This document shows positions 49,772 to 57,297 of a stretch of DNA of 64,000 nt, in pieces (the stretch's first letter is position 1; each line of letters begins with the position of its first letter). The notes beneath the pieces were generated by a model. It did no database searches. It worked only from the letters and a program-made list of their open reading frames with translations, and was not told the origin of the DNA. This DNA comes from an uncultured Sphingomonadaceae bacterium (GTDB lineage Bacteria > Pseudomonadota > Alphaproteobacteria > Sphingomonadales > Sphingomonadaceae): assembly GCA_947488625.1 (NCBI GenBank), contig CANKZR010000001.1:1550001-1614000 (forward strand), read 5' to 3'. A program made the translations under genes and the position numbers.

Positions 49772-50235
49772 CCCGCTTCCCTACACCAGTTCGCGGCGGG
49801 TAAAAAGTCGCCATGGAATCCGCTCAGCAACCCGGCGCCACCCTCGTTCTAGTCAATGGAATGCAAGGCCTTGGCTTTTCCGACCAGGACAGTGTTCCAT
49901 GTGTTCCACATTACAGCAGGCGGCCGGCCTGCAAAAGCGCTTTGGCCTTGCCTTCCGCGCCGTTTTCGCATAGGCGCGCGTCCGTTCGATGGACGGATTA
50001 CATGTCCGCGAATGCCAAGCCAGCATGGTCGGCTTTCCACCGGGGCGCAACGACGCTCATGCCATGATGGTTTTCGCATTCGCAGGCCTGCTGTTCAAAG
50101 AATGCCTGTGTCGGCACGAGGTCGCACGGGCAGTTCGGCCCTTTGGCCCGCTTCTCGCAATCCCGCGGGGCGCGGAGACAAGACCCCCAGATAAACTGGG
50201 TGGCCGGTAAAATGATTGATTAGGAACACCAACAC
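49772..50235. other. Intergenic region upstream of rpsA
   Basis: 464 bases with no gene I can support; open frames here are short and of shadow-like composition. It contains a near-direct repeat (TGTTCCATGTGTTCCACA near 49891-49908) and a hairpin GCAGGC-GGCCG-GCCTGC near 49916-49932. It should contain the rpsA promoter and a long leader. Confidence 0.5.
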
Positions 50236-51939
50236 ATGGCTACTTCTGCCAATCCGAGCCGCGACGATTTCGCGGCAATGCTTGACGAACAACTCGGCGG
50301 TGCCGAGGGCGGCTTCGAAGGTCGCGTCGTCAAGGGAACCGTCACCGCAATCGAAAACGGCATGGCGGTCGTCGACGTGGGCCTCAAGAGCGAAGGCCGC
50401 GTCAATCTCAAGGAATTCTCCCGCGTCGATGGCGAGCATGGTCTCAGCGTCGGCAGCGAAGTCGAAGTTTTCGTCGACCGCGTTGAAAACGCCGACGGCG
50501 AAGCGATGCTCAGCCGCGACCGCGCCCGCCGCGAAGCTGCCTGGGACAAGCTGGAAAACGAATTCGGCGAAGGCAAGCGCGTGGAAGGCCGTATCTTCGG
50601 CCGCGTGAAGGGCGGTTTCACCGTCGATCTCGACGGCGCCGTGGCATTCCTGCCCGGTTCGCAGGTCGACATCCGGCCCGTGCGTGACGTGACCCCGCTG
50701 ATGGATGTGCCTCAGCCCTTCCAGATCCTGAAGATGGATCGTCGCCGCGGCAATATCGTCGTCTCGCGTCGTGCCGTGCTGGAAGAAACCCGTGCGGAAC
50801 AGCGCAGCGAGCTGATCGACAAGCTGGCAGAAGGCCAGATCACCGATGGCGTGGTGAAGAACATCACCGATTACGGTGCCTTCGTGGACCTGGGCGGCAT
50901 CGACGGCCTGCTCCACGTCACGGACATGAGCTACAAGCGCGTGAACCACCCCAGCGAAGTGATCGAGATCGGCCAGACCGTGACCGTGCAGATCATCCGC
51001 ATCAATGCCGAAACGCAGCGTATCTCGCTGGGTATGAAGCAGCTGGAAAGCGATCCGTGGGAAGGCGTTGGCGCCAAGTATCCGGTGGGTGCAAAGGTCA
51101 CCGGCCAGGTTACCAACATCACCGAATACGGTGCTTTCGTGGAACTGGAGCCGGGCATCGAAGGCCTGGTCCACGTGTCCGAAATGAGCTGGACCAAGAA
51201 GAACGTGCATCCGGGCAAGATCGTTTCCACCTCGCAGGAAGTGGAAGTGATGGTTCTGGAAGTGGATTCCGAGAAGCGTCGCATTTCGCTGGGCCTGAAG
51301 CAGGCCCAGTCGAACCCGTGGGACGATTTCGCAGAGAAGTTCCCGGTTGGTTCCACCGTCCAGGGCGAAGTCAAGAACGCCACCGAGTTCGGCCTGTTCA
51401 TCGGCCTGCCCGGCGACGTGGACGGCATGGTTCACATGTCCGACATCGCCTGGGGTATCTCGGGTGAAGACGCCCTCGCCCTGCACCGCAAGGGTGAAGA
51501 AGTCGAAGCCGTGGTTCTTGATGTCGATGTCGACAAGGAACGCATCAGCCTTGGCATGAAGCAGCTTGAAAAGGGTGCTCCCTCGGCTGAAGGCGCTGCT
51601 GGCGCGGGTTCGCTGCGTCGCGGCGAAGTCGTCACCGTCACCGTTCTGGAAGTCCGCGATGGCGGCCTGGAAGTTCAGGTTGGCGATGACGGCGCAACCG
51701 GCTTCATCAAGCGTTCGGACCTGGGCCGCGACCGTGACGAACAGCGTCCCGATCGTTTCCAGACCGGCCAGAAGGTGGATGCCATGGTTACCGGCTTCGA
51801 CCGTTCGAAGAAGCCCAACTTCTCCATCAAGGCGCACCAGATCGCCGAAGAGAAGGAAGCCGTGGCACAGTTCGGTTCCGCCGACTCCGGCGCATCGCTG
51901 GGCGACATCCTGGGCGAGGCCCTGAAGAAGAACGACTAA
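50236..51939 (+). CDS. rpsA: 30S ribosomal protein S1
   Basis: A 567-residue mRNA-binding protein of the 30S subunit. Six S1 repeats of OB fold are visible, each with a G-x-F/V core: KGTVTAIENGMAVVDVG, EGRIFGRVKGGFTVDLDGAV, DGVVKNITDYGAFVDLGGID, TGQVTNITEYGAFVELEPGI, QGEVKNATEFGLFIGLPGDV, and a divergent last one. Length and number match alphaproteobacterial S1. Preceded by TAGGAAC before ATG 50236; followed by a strong terminator. Confidence 0.97.
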   Translation: MATSANPSRDDFAAMLDEQLGGAEGGFEGRVVKGTVTAIENGMAVVDVGLKSEGRVNLKEFSRVDGEHGLSVGSEVEVFVDRVENADGEAMLSRDRARREAAWDKLENEFGEGKRVEGRIFGRVKGGFTVDLDGAVAFLPGSQVDIRPVRDVTPLMDVPQPFQILKMDRRRGNIVVSRRAVLEETRAEQRSELIDKLAEGQITDGVVKNITDYGAFVDLGGIDGLLHVTDMSYKRVNHPSEVIEIGQTVTVQIIRINAETQRISLGMKQLESDPWEGVGAKYPVGAKVTGQVTNITEYGAFVELEPGIEGLVHVSEMSWTKKNVHPGKIVSTSQEVEVMVLEVDSEKRRISLGLKQAQSNPWDDFAEKFPVGSTVQGEVKNATEFGLFIGLPGDVDGMVHMSDIAWGISGEDALALHRKGEEVEAVVLDVDVDKERISLGMKQLEKGAPSAEGAAGAGSLRRGEVVTVTVLEVRDGGLEVQVGDDGATGFIKRSDLGRDRDEQRPDRFQTGQKVDAMVTGFDRSKKPNFSIKAHQIAEEKEAVAQFGSADSGASLGDILGEALKKND

Positions 51940-51967
51940 GCTCTTCTTTCCCGATACGGGATTTGGA

Positions 51968-52001
51968 AAAGGCCCGTCCGGAGCGATCCGGGCGGGCCTT
52001 T
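51968..52001 (+). terminator. Rho-independent terminator after rpsA
   Basis: AAAGGCCCGTCCGGA, loop GCGA, TCCGGGCGGGCCTTT form a 15-bp stem with one mismatch, 28 bp after the rpsA stop, ending in TTT. Confidence 0.85.
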
Positions 52002-52033
52002 CCTACATCTGGCGCTCGTGTAGAATGGGCACC

Positions 52034-52795
52034 ATGACATTACAGGTTCACCAGTTCCCCTGCCTCTCCGACAATTACGGTTTCCTGCTGCACGATCCCG
52101 ACAGCGGCGAAACCGCTTGTATCGATACGCCCGACGCGGACGAGTATCTGGAACAGGCCAAGGCCAAGAAGTGGACGATCACCCAGATCTGGAACACGCA
52201 CTGGCACCCCGATCACGCAGGGGGGAACGAGGCGATCAAGGCCGCCACCGGCTGCAAGGTCACGGCCCCGCTGCTGGACGCCGAAAAGATCGCCGCTGTA
52301 GACCGCACGGTGCGCGACGGCGATTATGTGAAGCTGGGCAATCACACCGCATGGGTCATCGACGTAAGCGGCCACACCATGGGCCACATTGCCTATCACC
52401 TACCTGAAAGCCGCATGGCCTTCGTTGGCGATAGCGTGTTTGCTTTGGGATGCGGGCGAATGTTCGAAGGCACCGCGCCCCAGTTCTGGGACAGCCTTGC
52501 CCGGATCAAGCGTCTGCCATCGAATACGACCCTCTATTGCGCGCATGAGTACACAAAGGCGAATGCCGCTTTCGCGCTGCATGCAGACCCCGAAAACGCC
52601 GCGTTGCAATCCTACGCCCGAGAGATCGAGCAGAAACGCGCGGCGGACGAGCCGACCGTGCCCTTCACTCTCGGTCGCGAACTGGAAACCAACCCGTTTC
52701 TGCGCGCAGATGACCCCGCCATGCAATCGCGCTGGGGCGGAGATGCGCCGCATGAAACATTTGCTGCGCTGAGGGCGGCAAAGGACGATTTTTAG
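52034..52795 (+). CDS. gloB: Hydroxyacylglutathione hydrolase (glyoxalase II)
   Basis: A 253-residue metallo-beta-lactamase-fold enzyme that hydrolyses S-D-lactoylglutathione in methylglyoxal detoxification. The metal motif is THWHPDHAGG; further ligands are in SGHTMGH and FVGDSVFALGCGRMFEG; the C-terminal glutathione-binding part has YCAHEYTKANAAFA and a helix with LETNPFLR. ATG 52034 gives the family start MTLQVHQFPCL; an ATG at 52025 would add three residues. Single gene behind the rpsA terminator. Confidence 0.94.
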   Translation: MTLQVHQFPCLSDNYGFLLHDPDSGETACIDTPDADEYLEQAKAKKWTITQIWNTHWHPDHAGGNEAIKAATGCKVTAPLLDAEKIAAVDRTVRDGDYVKLGNHTAWVIDVSGHTMGHIAYHLPESRMAFVGDSVFALGCGRMFEGTAPQFWDSLARIKRLPSNTTLYCAHEYTKANAAFALHADPENAALQSYAREIEQKRAADEPTVPFTLGRELETNPFLRADDPAMQSRWGGDAPHETFAALRAAKDDF

Positions 52796-52964
52796 CGACC
52801 GTACATGTGCCGGACCAAGGAACGGACGCCGAACCAGAGCGCCGATTTTGCTAGCCGCGCGATGCTTTGCGAAAGTCTGAATCGCTCCGCTGTCGTACAC
52901 GCTGACAGCAACGGGCTGACGAACGTTACCAGTGTTTTTCGGAACATGCGGGGCTGCTTAAGTA

Positions 52965-52989
52965 TTTCTCCTAGTGGTAACAGGAGAAA
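52965..52989 (+). promoter_or_regulatory. Hairpin that masks a ribosome binding site
   Basis: TTTCTCCT (52965-52972), loop of nine bases, AGGAGAAA (52982-52989): a perfect 8-bp stem in which the whole ribosome binding site AGGAG of the next gene is paired. The ATG is 5 bases after the stem. Such a layout can act as an RNA thermometer or other translational switch. Confidence 0.5.
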
Positions 52990-52993
52990 CTGA

Positions 52994-53392
52994 ATGAAGA
53001 TCCCCGCCATCCTTTCGTTGGCCTTTGCGGCAACACTTCCGGCTTGCGTCCCCTATGTAGGCGCAACGGGAGAACCCGTCCCGGCTTCGGAGATCGAACC
53101 CTATTCCAGCTGGCCTGCTGAACTCGAAGGGCGGACCGTCGATATCGTTACGCAGGACGGGATCGAAAACCGGATCAATTTCCAGCCAGGCGGTGAGATG
53201 GAAATACTGGTGGAGCAAGGCGGCCCCGTTATCGATGGCGTTTGGGGCTACCGCGACGCGGATACCCTTTGCGTTGCTTTCGCGCCCCGCGGGGAAGAAT
53301 GCTGGCCCTACGAACCCATGATGGTGGGCGAGACGCAGACCGTGACAAGCGATCGCGGCCAAACTCTACGGGTCACCATGATCGACCGCTAG
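52994..53392 (+). CDS. Hypothetical lipoprotein
   Basis: A 132-residue lipoprotein: signal with lipobox TLPAC (Cys18) and a beta-rich domain with two further Cys (DTLCVAFAP and EECWPYEP) that may pair. SWPAELEGRTVDIVTQDG begins the conserved-looking part, which resembles small secreted beta-barrel domains; no family named. ATG 52994 follows AGGAG. This ribosome site is inside a perfect hairpin, so translation may be conditional. Terminator follows; the F0 operon converges. Confidence 0.7.
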   Translation: MKIPAILSLAFAATLPACVPYVGATGEPVPASEIEPYSSWPAELEGRTVDIVTQDGIENRINFQPGGEMEILVEQGGPVIDGVWGYRDADTLCVAFAPRGEECWPYEPMMVGETQTVTSDRGQTLRVTMIDR

Positions 53393-53416
53393 GCATCACG
53401 TTCGTCACGTGCAAAA

Positions 53417-53458
53417 GAAAAGGCGCCGCACTCCTCCATCGGAACGCGGCGCCTTTTT
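53417..53458. terminator. Bidirectional rho-independent terminator
   Basis: AAAAGGCGCCGC and GCGGCGCCTTTTT form a 12-bp stem around a 17-base loop, with A- and T-runs on the two sides. It ends both the lipoprotein gene (+) and the F0 ATP synthase operon (-). Confidence 0.85.
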
Positions 53459-53496
53459 AATTTCGTGCGTCCCGGCCCGGTGTCCAGGCCAACCAA

Positions 53497-54081
53497 TCAG
53501 ATGTTGGCAATAACCTCGTCAGCCAGCGCCTTGTCGGCGGCGGCATCGTGGTTCCTGGCAATCAGTTGCGCAGCAGCCGCGGTGGAGGCATCGGCAGCCC
53601 GCGCGCGAAGATCGGCCAGAGCCTGACGTTCGGCAGCGGCGATCTTGTCCTGCGCCATGCGTTCACGGCGTGCGACCATCGCGGCAGTATCTTCCTCCGC
53701 CTTGGCTACGATCCCGTCGGCTTCGCGGCGGGCGTTGTCGAGCATGGCCTCGGCATCTTTCTCGGCACCCGCGATCTTGGCGGCGTATTCCTCGCGCAAG
53801 GCTTCCGCCTCGGCGCGAAGCTGCTTTGCCTCGTCCAGATTGTCACGGATAGCCTTGATCTTGTTATCCAGGCCGCCAGCGATGGTCTTGTGAACCTTGG
53901 CGCCGACAAAGGCGATCAGCAGCAGCACAAGCATCGCAATCGACACCCACTGGTACGGCGCCAGGCCGAGCAGTTCAGGCTCTGCATGGGTAGCACCGGC
54001 GTGATCGTCGGCAACCTCGATCTGTGCCTGTTCCGTGGCGAAGACTTCGGGCAAGTCCTGGGTCGTGGTCGGATTAGCCAT
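53497..54081 (-). CDS. atpF: ATP synthase F0 subunit b
   Basis: A 194-residue peripheral stalk subunit. A soluble N-terminal lead of ~40 residues, one membrane helix (YQWVSIAMLVLLLIAFVGAK), then a long Ala/Glu-rich coiled coil (EAKQLRAEAEALREEYAAKI). The C-terminus contacts F1 delta. Last of the F0 genes; overlaps the b' gene by 8 bp. Which of the two b-type genes is b and which b' is inferred from order. Confidence 0.9.
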   Translation of the reverse strand: MANPTTTQDLPEVFATEQAQIEVADDHAGATHAEPELLGLAPYQWVSIAMLVLLLIAFVGAKVHKTIAGGLDNKIKAIRDNLDEAKQLRAEAEALREEYAAKIAGAEKDAEAMLDNARREADGIVAKAEEDTAAMVARRERMAQDKIAAAERQALADLRARAADASTAAAAQLIARNHDAAADKALADEVIANI

Positions 54082-54568
54082 GAGCCATTGCCTTCTTCAC
54101 TGCCGAGCGGGCCTCGGTCTTGGTGACATTGATGTTGGCGAGACGCAGCGAGATGTCCTGCGCCGCTTCGGCGGCAACGGTCTCGATCTCGGCAGCAGCT
54201 TCCGCGCGGCTTGCATCGATGCGAGCTTCGGCGTCGGCCAGTTCCGCATCGATGCGCGATTGCACCGTTGCAAGCTTGCTTTCGGTGGACACCTGCGCCT
54301 TGGCTTTCGCCTCGTTCACCAGTGCTTGCGCCGCTTCACGATTGGCGTTCTCACGCTGACGCCAGGCTTCTTCGGCCTCATCGGAAGCGTCACGTGCCGC
54401 TTGCGCGGCAGCCAGATCGTCCGCGATCTGCTTGTCGCGAAGACCCACGGTATCCATCACACGCGGCACCATGCCGCGACCGATGACGAAATAGACAAAG
54501 CCGAAGATCAACAGCAGCCAGAAGATCTGGCTGGCATAGGTTTCGGCCAATTGGGCTATCTGGGGCAT
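54074..54568 (-). CDS. ATP synthase F0 subunit b'
   Basis: A 164-residue second b-type stalk subunit, as found in alphaproteobacteria and photosynthetic bacteria where b and b' form a heterodimer. MPQIAQLAETYASQIFWLLL with the membrane helix to about residue 30 (FGFVYFVIGRG), then a coiled coil (ARDASDEAEEAWRQRENANR). Its start is downstream of atpE and its end overlaps the b gene. Confidence 0.9.
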   Translation of the reverse strand: MPQIAQLAETYASQIFWLLLIFGFVYFVIGRGMVPRVMDTVGLRDKQIADDLAAAQAARDASDEAEEAWRQRENANREAAQALVNEAKAKAQVSTESKLATVQSRIDAELADAEARIDASRAEAAAEIETVAAEAAQDISLRLANINVTKTEARSAVKKAMAHG

Positions 54569-54653
54569 GGACGGATTCCGCCTATCTGCGCGAGATTACA
54601 AAAATTGAAAACCAGCCGGACGTGTATCGCCCGGCCGGATTTCGGCAAGTCGA

Positions 54654-54881
54654 TCAGGCGACGAAGATCAGGATCATCGCGACGACGAACGCCAGCAGGC
54701 CGAGAAGCTCGGCAGCGGCGAAGCCGATGAACAGGCGACCCTGCTGGCCGTCGGCGGCACCGGGGTTGCGCAGGGCGCTTTCGAGGAACGAGCCGAACAC
54801 GTTACCCACACCGATGGCGGCCATACCCGCACCGATAGCAGCAAGACCGGCACCGATCAGCTTGGCAGCTTCCATTTCCAT
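54654..54881 (-). CDS. atpE: ATP synthase F0 subunit c
   Basis: A 75-residue proteolipid of two helices that forms the rotor ring. The Gly-rich helix 1 (GAGLAAIGAGMAAIGVGNVF), the polar loop (RNPGAADGQ) and the proton-carrying Glu58 in FAAAELLGLLAF are all present. AAGGA precedes the ATG at 54879-54881. Confidence 0.96.
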   Translation of the reverse strand: MEMEAAKLIGAGLAAIGAGMAAIGVGNVFGSFLESALRNPGAADGQQGRLFIGFAAAELLGLLAFVVAMILIFVA

Positions 54882-54927
54882 GAGATTATCCTTTCAAGAG
54901 AATTCGTTAGGGAGAGTTGTTGTGAAC

Positions 54928-55719
54928 TTAGTGCAGGTTCTCTGCGTCGTTGATGTACAGCGACGAGAGAAGTGCGAAAACGTAGGCCTGGATGGCTGCG
55001 ACGAGGATTTCCAGCGCGCAGATGCCGATCATCAGCAGGAAGCTGGGTACGCCCACAAGAAGGCCAAAGCCGGCGCCGGCGTTCCAGCCGTCGATCACGA
55101 AGCTGGACAGGACTTCCAGAAGCACGTGACCGGCCATCATGGCGACGAACAGTCGCAGGCCGAGGCTGAAGGGGCGCACGAGGAAAGAGATAAGCTCGAT
55201 CGGGAAGATGATCGGGATCATGGGCAGCGGCGTGCCGTGCGGCACGAACAGGCTGAAGAAATGGAAGCCGTGCTTCCAGAAACCCACCAGCAGCACGATG
55301 GAGAACGAAATGATCGCCAGCACGCCGGTAACAGTAAAGTGGCTGGTGAAGGTAAAGGGGTGCACGCCAACGATACCCAGCGGCAGCAGGCCCAGCAGGT
55401 TGGCAAACAGGATGAACATGAACAGGCTGAAGATATAGGGCACGTACTTGCGCCCCGCCTTGCCCACGTTGGCTTCCAGCATATCGTCGATGAAGCCGGT
55501 GAAGCTTTCCACCGTCATCTGCCAGCGACCGGGTACCAGTTCGCGCTTCATGCCGCCCAGCATGAAGATCCACAGCACGACGGCCGTGATCATCATCCAC
55601 AAGGCGGAGTTGGTGAACGCAATATTGTATCCCGCAATGTCCATGTTCTCACCCAGCAGAGGCTGGATGGTGAACTGGTACATCGGATCGACCTTGGCCG
55701 TTTCGCCTGCGACTGCCAC
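54928..55719 (-). CDS. atpB: ATP synthase F0 subunit a
   Basis: A 263-residue proton channel subunit with five to six helices. The essential Arg is in PFSLGLRLFVAMMAGH; helix 5 is LMIGICALEILVAAIQAYVF with the conserved Gln. N-terminal DPMYQFTIQPLL is typical of alphaproteobacteria. The start is a GTG at 55719 with a weak ribosome site; a start at an inner Met (DPMYQF) is possible. Follows the AtpI/Z gene. Confidence 0.94.
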   Translation of the reverse strand: MAVAGETAKVDPMYQFTIQPLLGENMDIAGYNIAFTNSALWMMITAVVLWIFMLGGMKRELVPGRWQMTVESFTGFIDDMLEANVGKAGRKYVPYIFSLFMFILFANLLGLLPLGIVGVHPFTFTSHFTVTGVLAIISFSIVLLVGFWKHGFHFFSLFVPHGTPLPMIPIIFPIELISFLVRPFSLGLRLFVAMMAGHVLLEVLSSFVIDGWNAGAGFGLLVGVPSFLLMIGICALEILVAAIQAYVFALLSSLYINDAENLH

Positions 55720-55748
55720 GTCTGTGTAAACCCTTGCGTTTTATCCGC

Positions 55749-56072
55749 TCAATCGCCCGAAGGCGGCTGTTTGGATGCCCGAATAATATTCCTGAAGGCG
55801 ACCACTATTCCAAGGAACAGTCCCACCAACAGACCCCAGGGATTGACGTCGAACAACCAACCAACGGTCCATCCGACAACAACCCCGCCGAAAAGCCCAC
55901 CGATCAGGTCCGTCAGAGCACGGCTGCCAGCCTTGTCGCTGGCGCCAGCTCCCCTAACCTGCGGCGCGTTGCGCTTCTCTTCTCGCTCGCGTGCGGTTTT
56001 CAGCCGCTCCTCGAGCGCGTCGATCCGCGCATCTTCGCCGATGGGTTCCCGTGCAGGTTTGTCGTCACTCAT
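55749..56072 (-). CDS. AtpI/AtpZ-type protein of the F0 operon
   Basis: A 107-residue protein with a charged N-terminal half (DARIDALEERLKTAREREEK) and two helices with Gly-rich packing (GGLFGGVVVGWTVGWLFD; PWGLLVGLFLGIVVAF). This is the AtpI/AtpZ layout; such proteins lead F0 operons and are thought to help c-ring assembly or ion supply. ATG 56072 follows AGAGAGA; the frame extends to 56162. Confidence 0.85.
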   Translation of the reverse strand: MSDDKPAREPIGEDARIDALEERLKTAREREEKRNAPQVRGAGASDKAGSRALTDLIGGLFGGVVVGWTVGWLFDVNPWGLLVGLFLGIVVAFRNIIRASKQPPSGD

Positions 56073-56299
56073 GCCGATCTCTCTAGGTGAGGAAAATGAC
56101 ACACGCAACGCGCTACCCGCCGAGGGCGCCGCCCCCTTAGAAGGGGGGTGTTTTAGAGTCAACCGGTGGGGCGATGTTAAAGGGGAATTGGGCGAACGTG
56201 GAATGGGTTGGCTGTGCGTGAGCTCGAATGGCAGGAATTGGGGTGGGAAGCGGGCCGCGCTTCAGCGTTGGGTGAGTTAGGAAGCCTCGGCTACGATCT

Positions 56300-56548
56300 T
56301 TACGGTAGATAATTGCGGTCGTCGTTGGCCTTCGTTTCAAAGCGGGCTTCGCCTACTTCATCCCAGTTATTCGCGAAAAAACGAGAGAGCACAAAAGCTC
56401 CGATGACCAAACCCAAGAGAATTAGTCCCATCAGCACCTTCAAGCCTGTGGGCGCTTCACTGCCAAATTCACGAAAAAGCGGTATCGCGATCAGCAAAGC
56501 CAAGCTGGCGACAACGTATGGCGAACCTTTCCATTTGTCTTCGCTCAA
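56300..56548 (-). CDS. Small two-helix membrane protein
   Basis: An 82-residue protein with hydrophobic segments at about 11-25 (VVASLALLIAIPLF) and 36-60 (LKVLMGLILLGLVIGAFVLS) and a charged tail. The start is a TTG (SEDKWKG follows) with GAAGGTGA upstream, so it is plausible but not certain. Not recognised. It lies alone between the F0 operon and ydbL; 56073-56299 holds nothing else. Confidence 0.5.
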   Translation of the reverse strand: MSEDKWKGSPYVVASLALLIAIPLFREFGSEAPTGLKVLMGLILLGLVIGAFVLSRFFANNWDEVGEARFETKANDDRNYLP

Positions 56549-56642
56549 AGTTCACCTTCCGAATGCTATGTCGACTGCATCGTGGATGGCAGTTCATGGT
56601 GGGGTCCGCAATGGGGTCGGAAGCCGACGCTCTCAGATCAAT

Positions 56643-57029
56643 TTACGGACAGCGCGGATCGCGCTGCGGTGCGCCATTCCCACGGCGCTGCCACGAGCCA
56701 TCGGGCGCCTGATACATTTCGCCAGGAGATGTGCGTGAAATGGCGAGGCAGCCGGCGGTGAAGGCATATTCCTCCAGCGTGGCATTGTTGGCCTGCGCCT
56801 GCTCTGCGTAAACGGCGCGGCGGCGGATATTGATGTCGTCCACCAGGCGGCGAAGATCGGGTGTGGCAGCGCCGACGATGCCGAGGTAGCCGTCCATCTT
56901 CTCTCCCACCTGCCCGCTTTCGCGCGCAGACTGGTACGCGGGATCGCGCTGGGCCTGGGCGGGAGAGGCGAGCATGCCCAGCATCGCGGCGGCTCCGGCG
57001 ATTTTCAGGAAAGTCTTGCCATTCGTCAT
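56643..57029 (-). CDS. YdbL family (DUF1318) exported protein
   Basis: A 128-residue periplasmic protein. Signal peptide with cut after AQA (~27), then the YdbL pattern: DPAYQSARESGQVGEKMDGY, LRRLVDDINIRRRAVYAEQA, and NNATLEEYAFTAGCLAIS. It is the third gene of the ydbH-ynbE-ydbL module, in which YdbH is a bridge protein between inner and outer membrane for phospholipids and YnbE its outer-membrane lipoprotein partner; YdbL is thought to modulate their interaction. Confidence 0.88.
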   Translation of the reverse strand: MTNGKTFLKIAGAAAMLGMLASPAQAQRDPAYQSARESGQVGEKMDGYLGIVGAATPDLRRLVDDINIRRRAVYAEQAQANNATLEEYAFTAGCLAISRTSPGEMYQAPDGSWQRRGNGAPQRDPRCP

Positions 57030-57055
57030 TGTTCTCGCTCCTCGCGATACGCCTG

Positions 57056-57238
57056 TCAGAAGATCGAGGCGTTTTCGTCAATCGTATTGCTGGCGTCTTC
57101 GGCCAGGCGGTAAATCACTTCCTGCGTGATGTTGATATTGAGTTCGATCACGATCGGCTCGTCAGGTGCTTCAAGGGTGATGCACCCTGCAAGCGGGACC
57201 AGACCCACCATCGCCATCATTGCGGCCCTTTTGCGCAT
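57056..57238 (-). CDS. YnbE-like outer-membrane lipoprotein
   Basis: A 60-residue lipoprotein with lipobox PLAGC (Cys19). The short mature part has EPIVIELNINITQEVIYRL, the YnbE hallmark strand thought to extend the YdbH beta-structure at the outer membrane. Start 57238 follows AGGGGGC closely; 57250 is an alternative. Lies between ydbH and ydbL in the usual order. Confidence 0.85.
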   Translation of the reverse strand: MRKRAAMMAMVGLVPLAGCITLEAPDEPIVIELNINITQEVIYRLAEDASNTIDENASIF

Positions 57239-57297
57239 TCGCCCCCTCATGGGAGACTTATGCGCGCGACAGGCGCAATTCGTCAATTTCGCATGCA

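Noticed and set aside
49813-50067. 84-codon frame upstream of rpsA
   Set aside because: No ribosome site, no domain, low-quality composition; equally long frames occur on both strands here.
50095-51837. 580-codon open frame on the minus strand over rpsA
   Set aside because: Antisense of the repeated S1 domains; the repeats explain its length and repetitive sequence.
54622-56280. 552-codon open frame on the plus strand over the F0 ATP synthase genes
   Set aside because: It spans four certain genes on the other strand and has no signal or domain.
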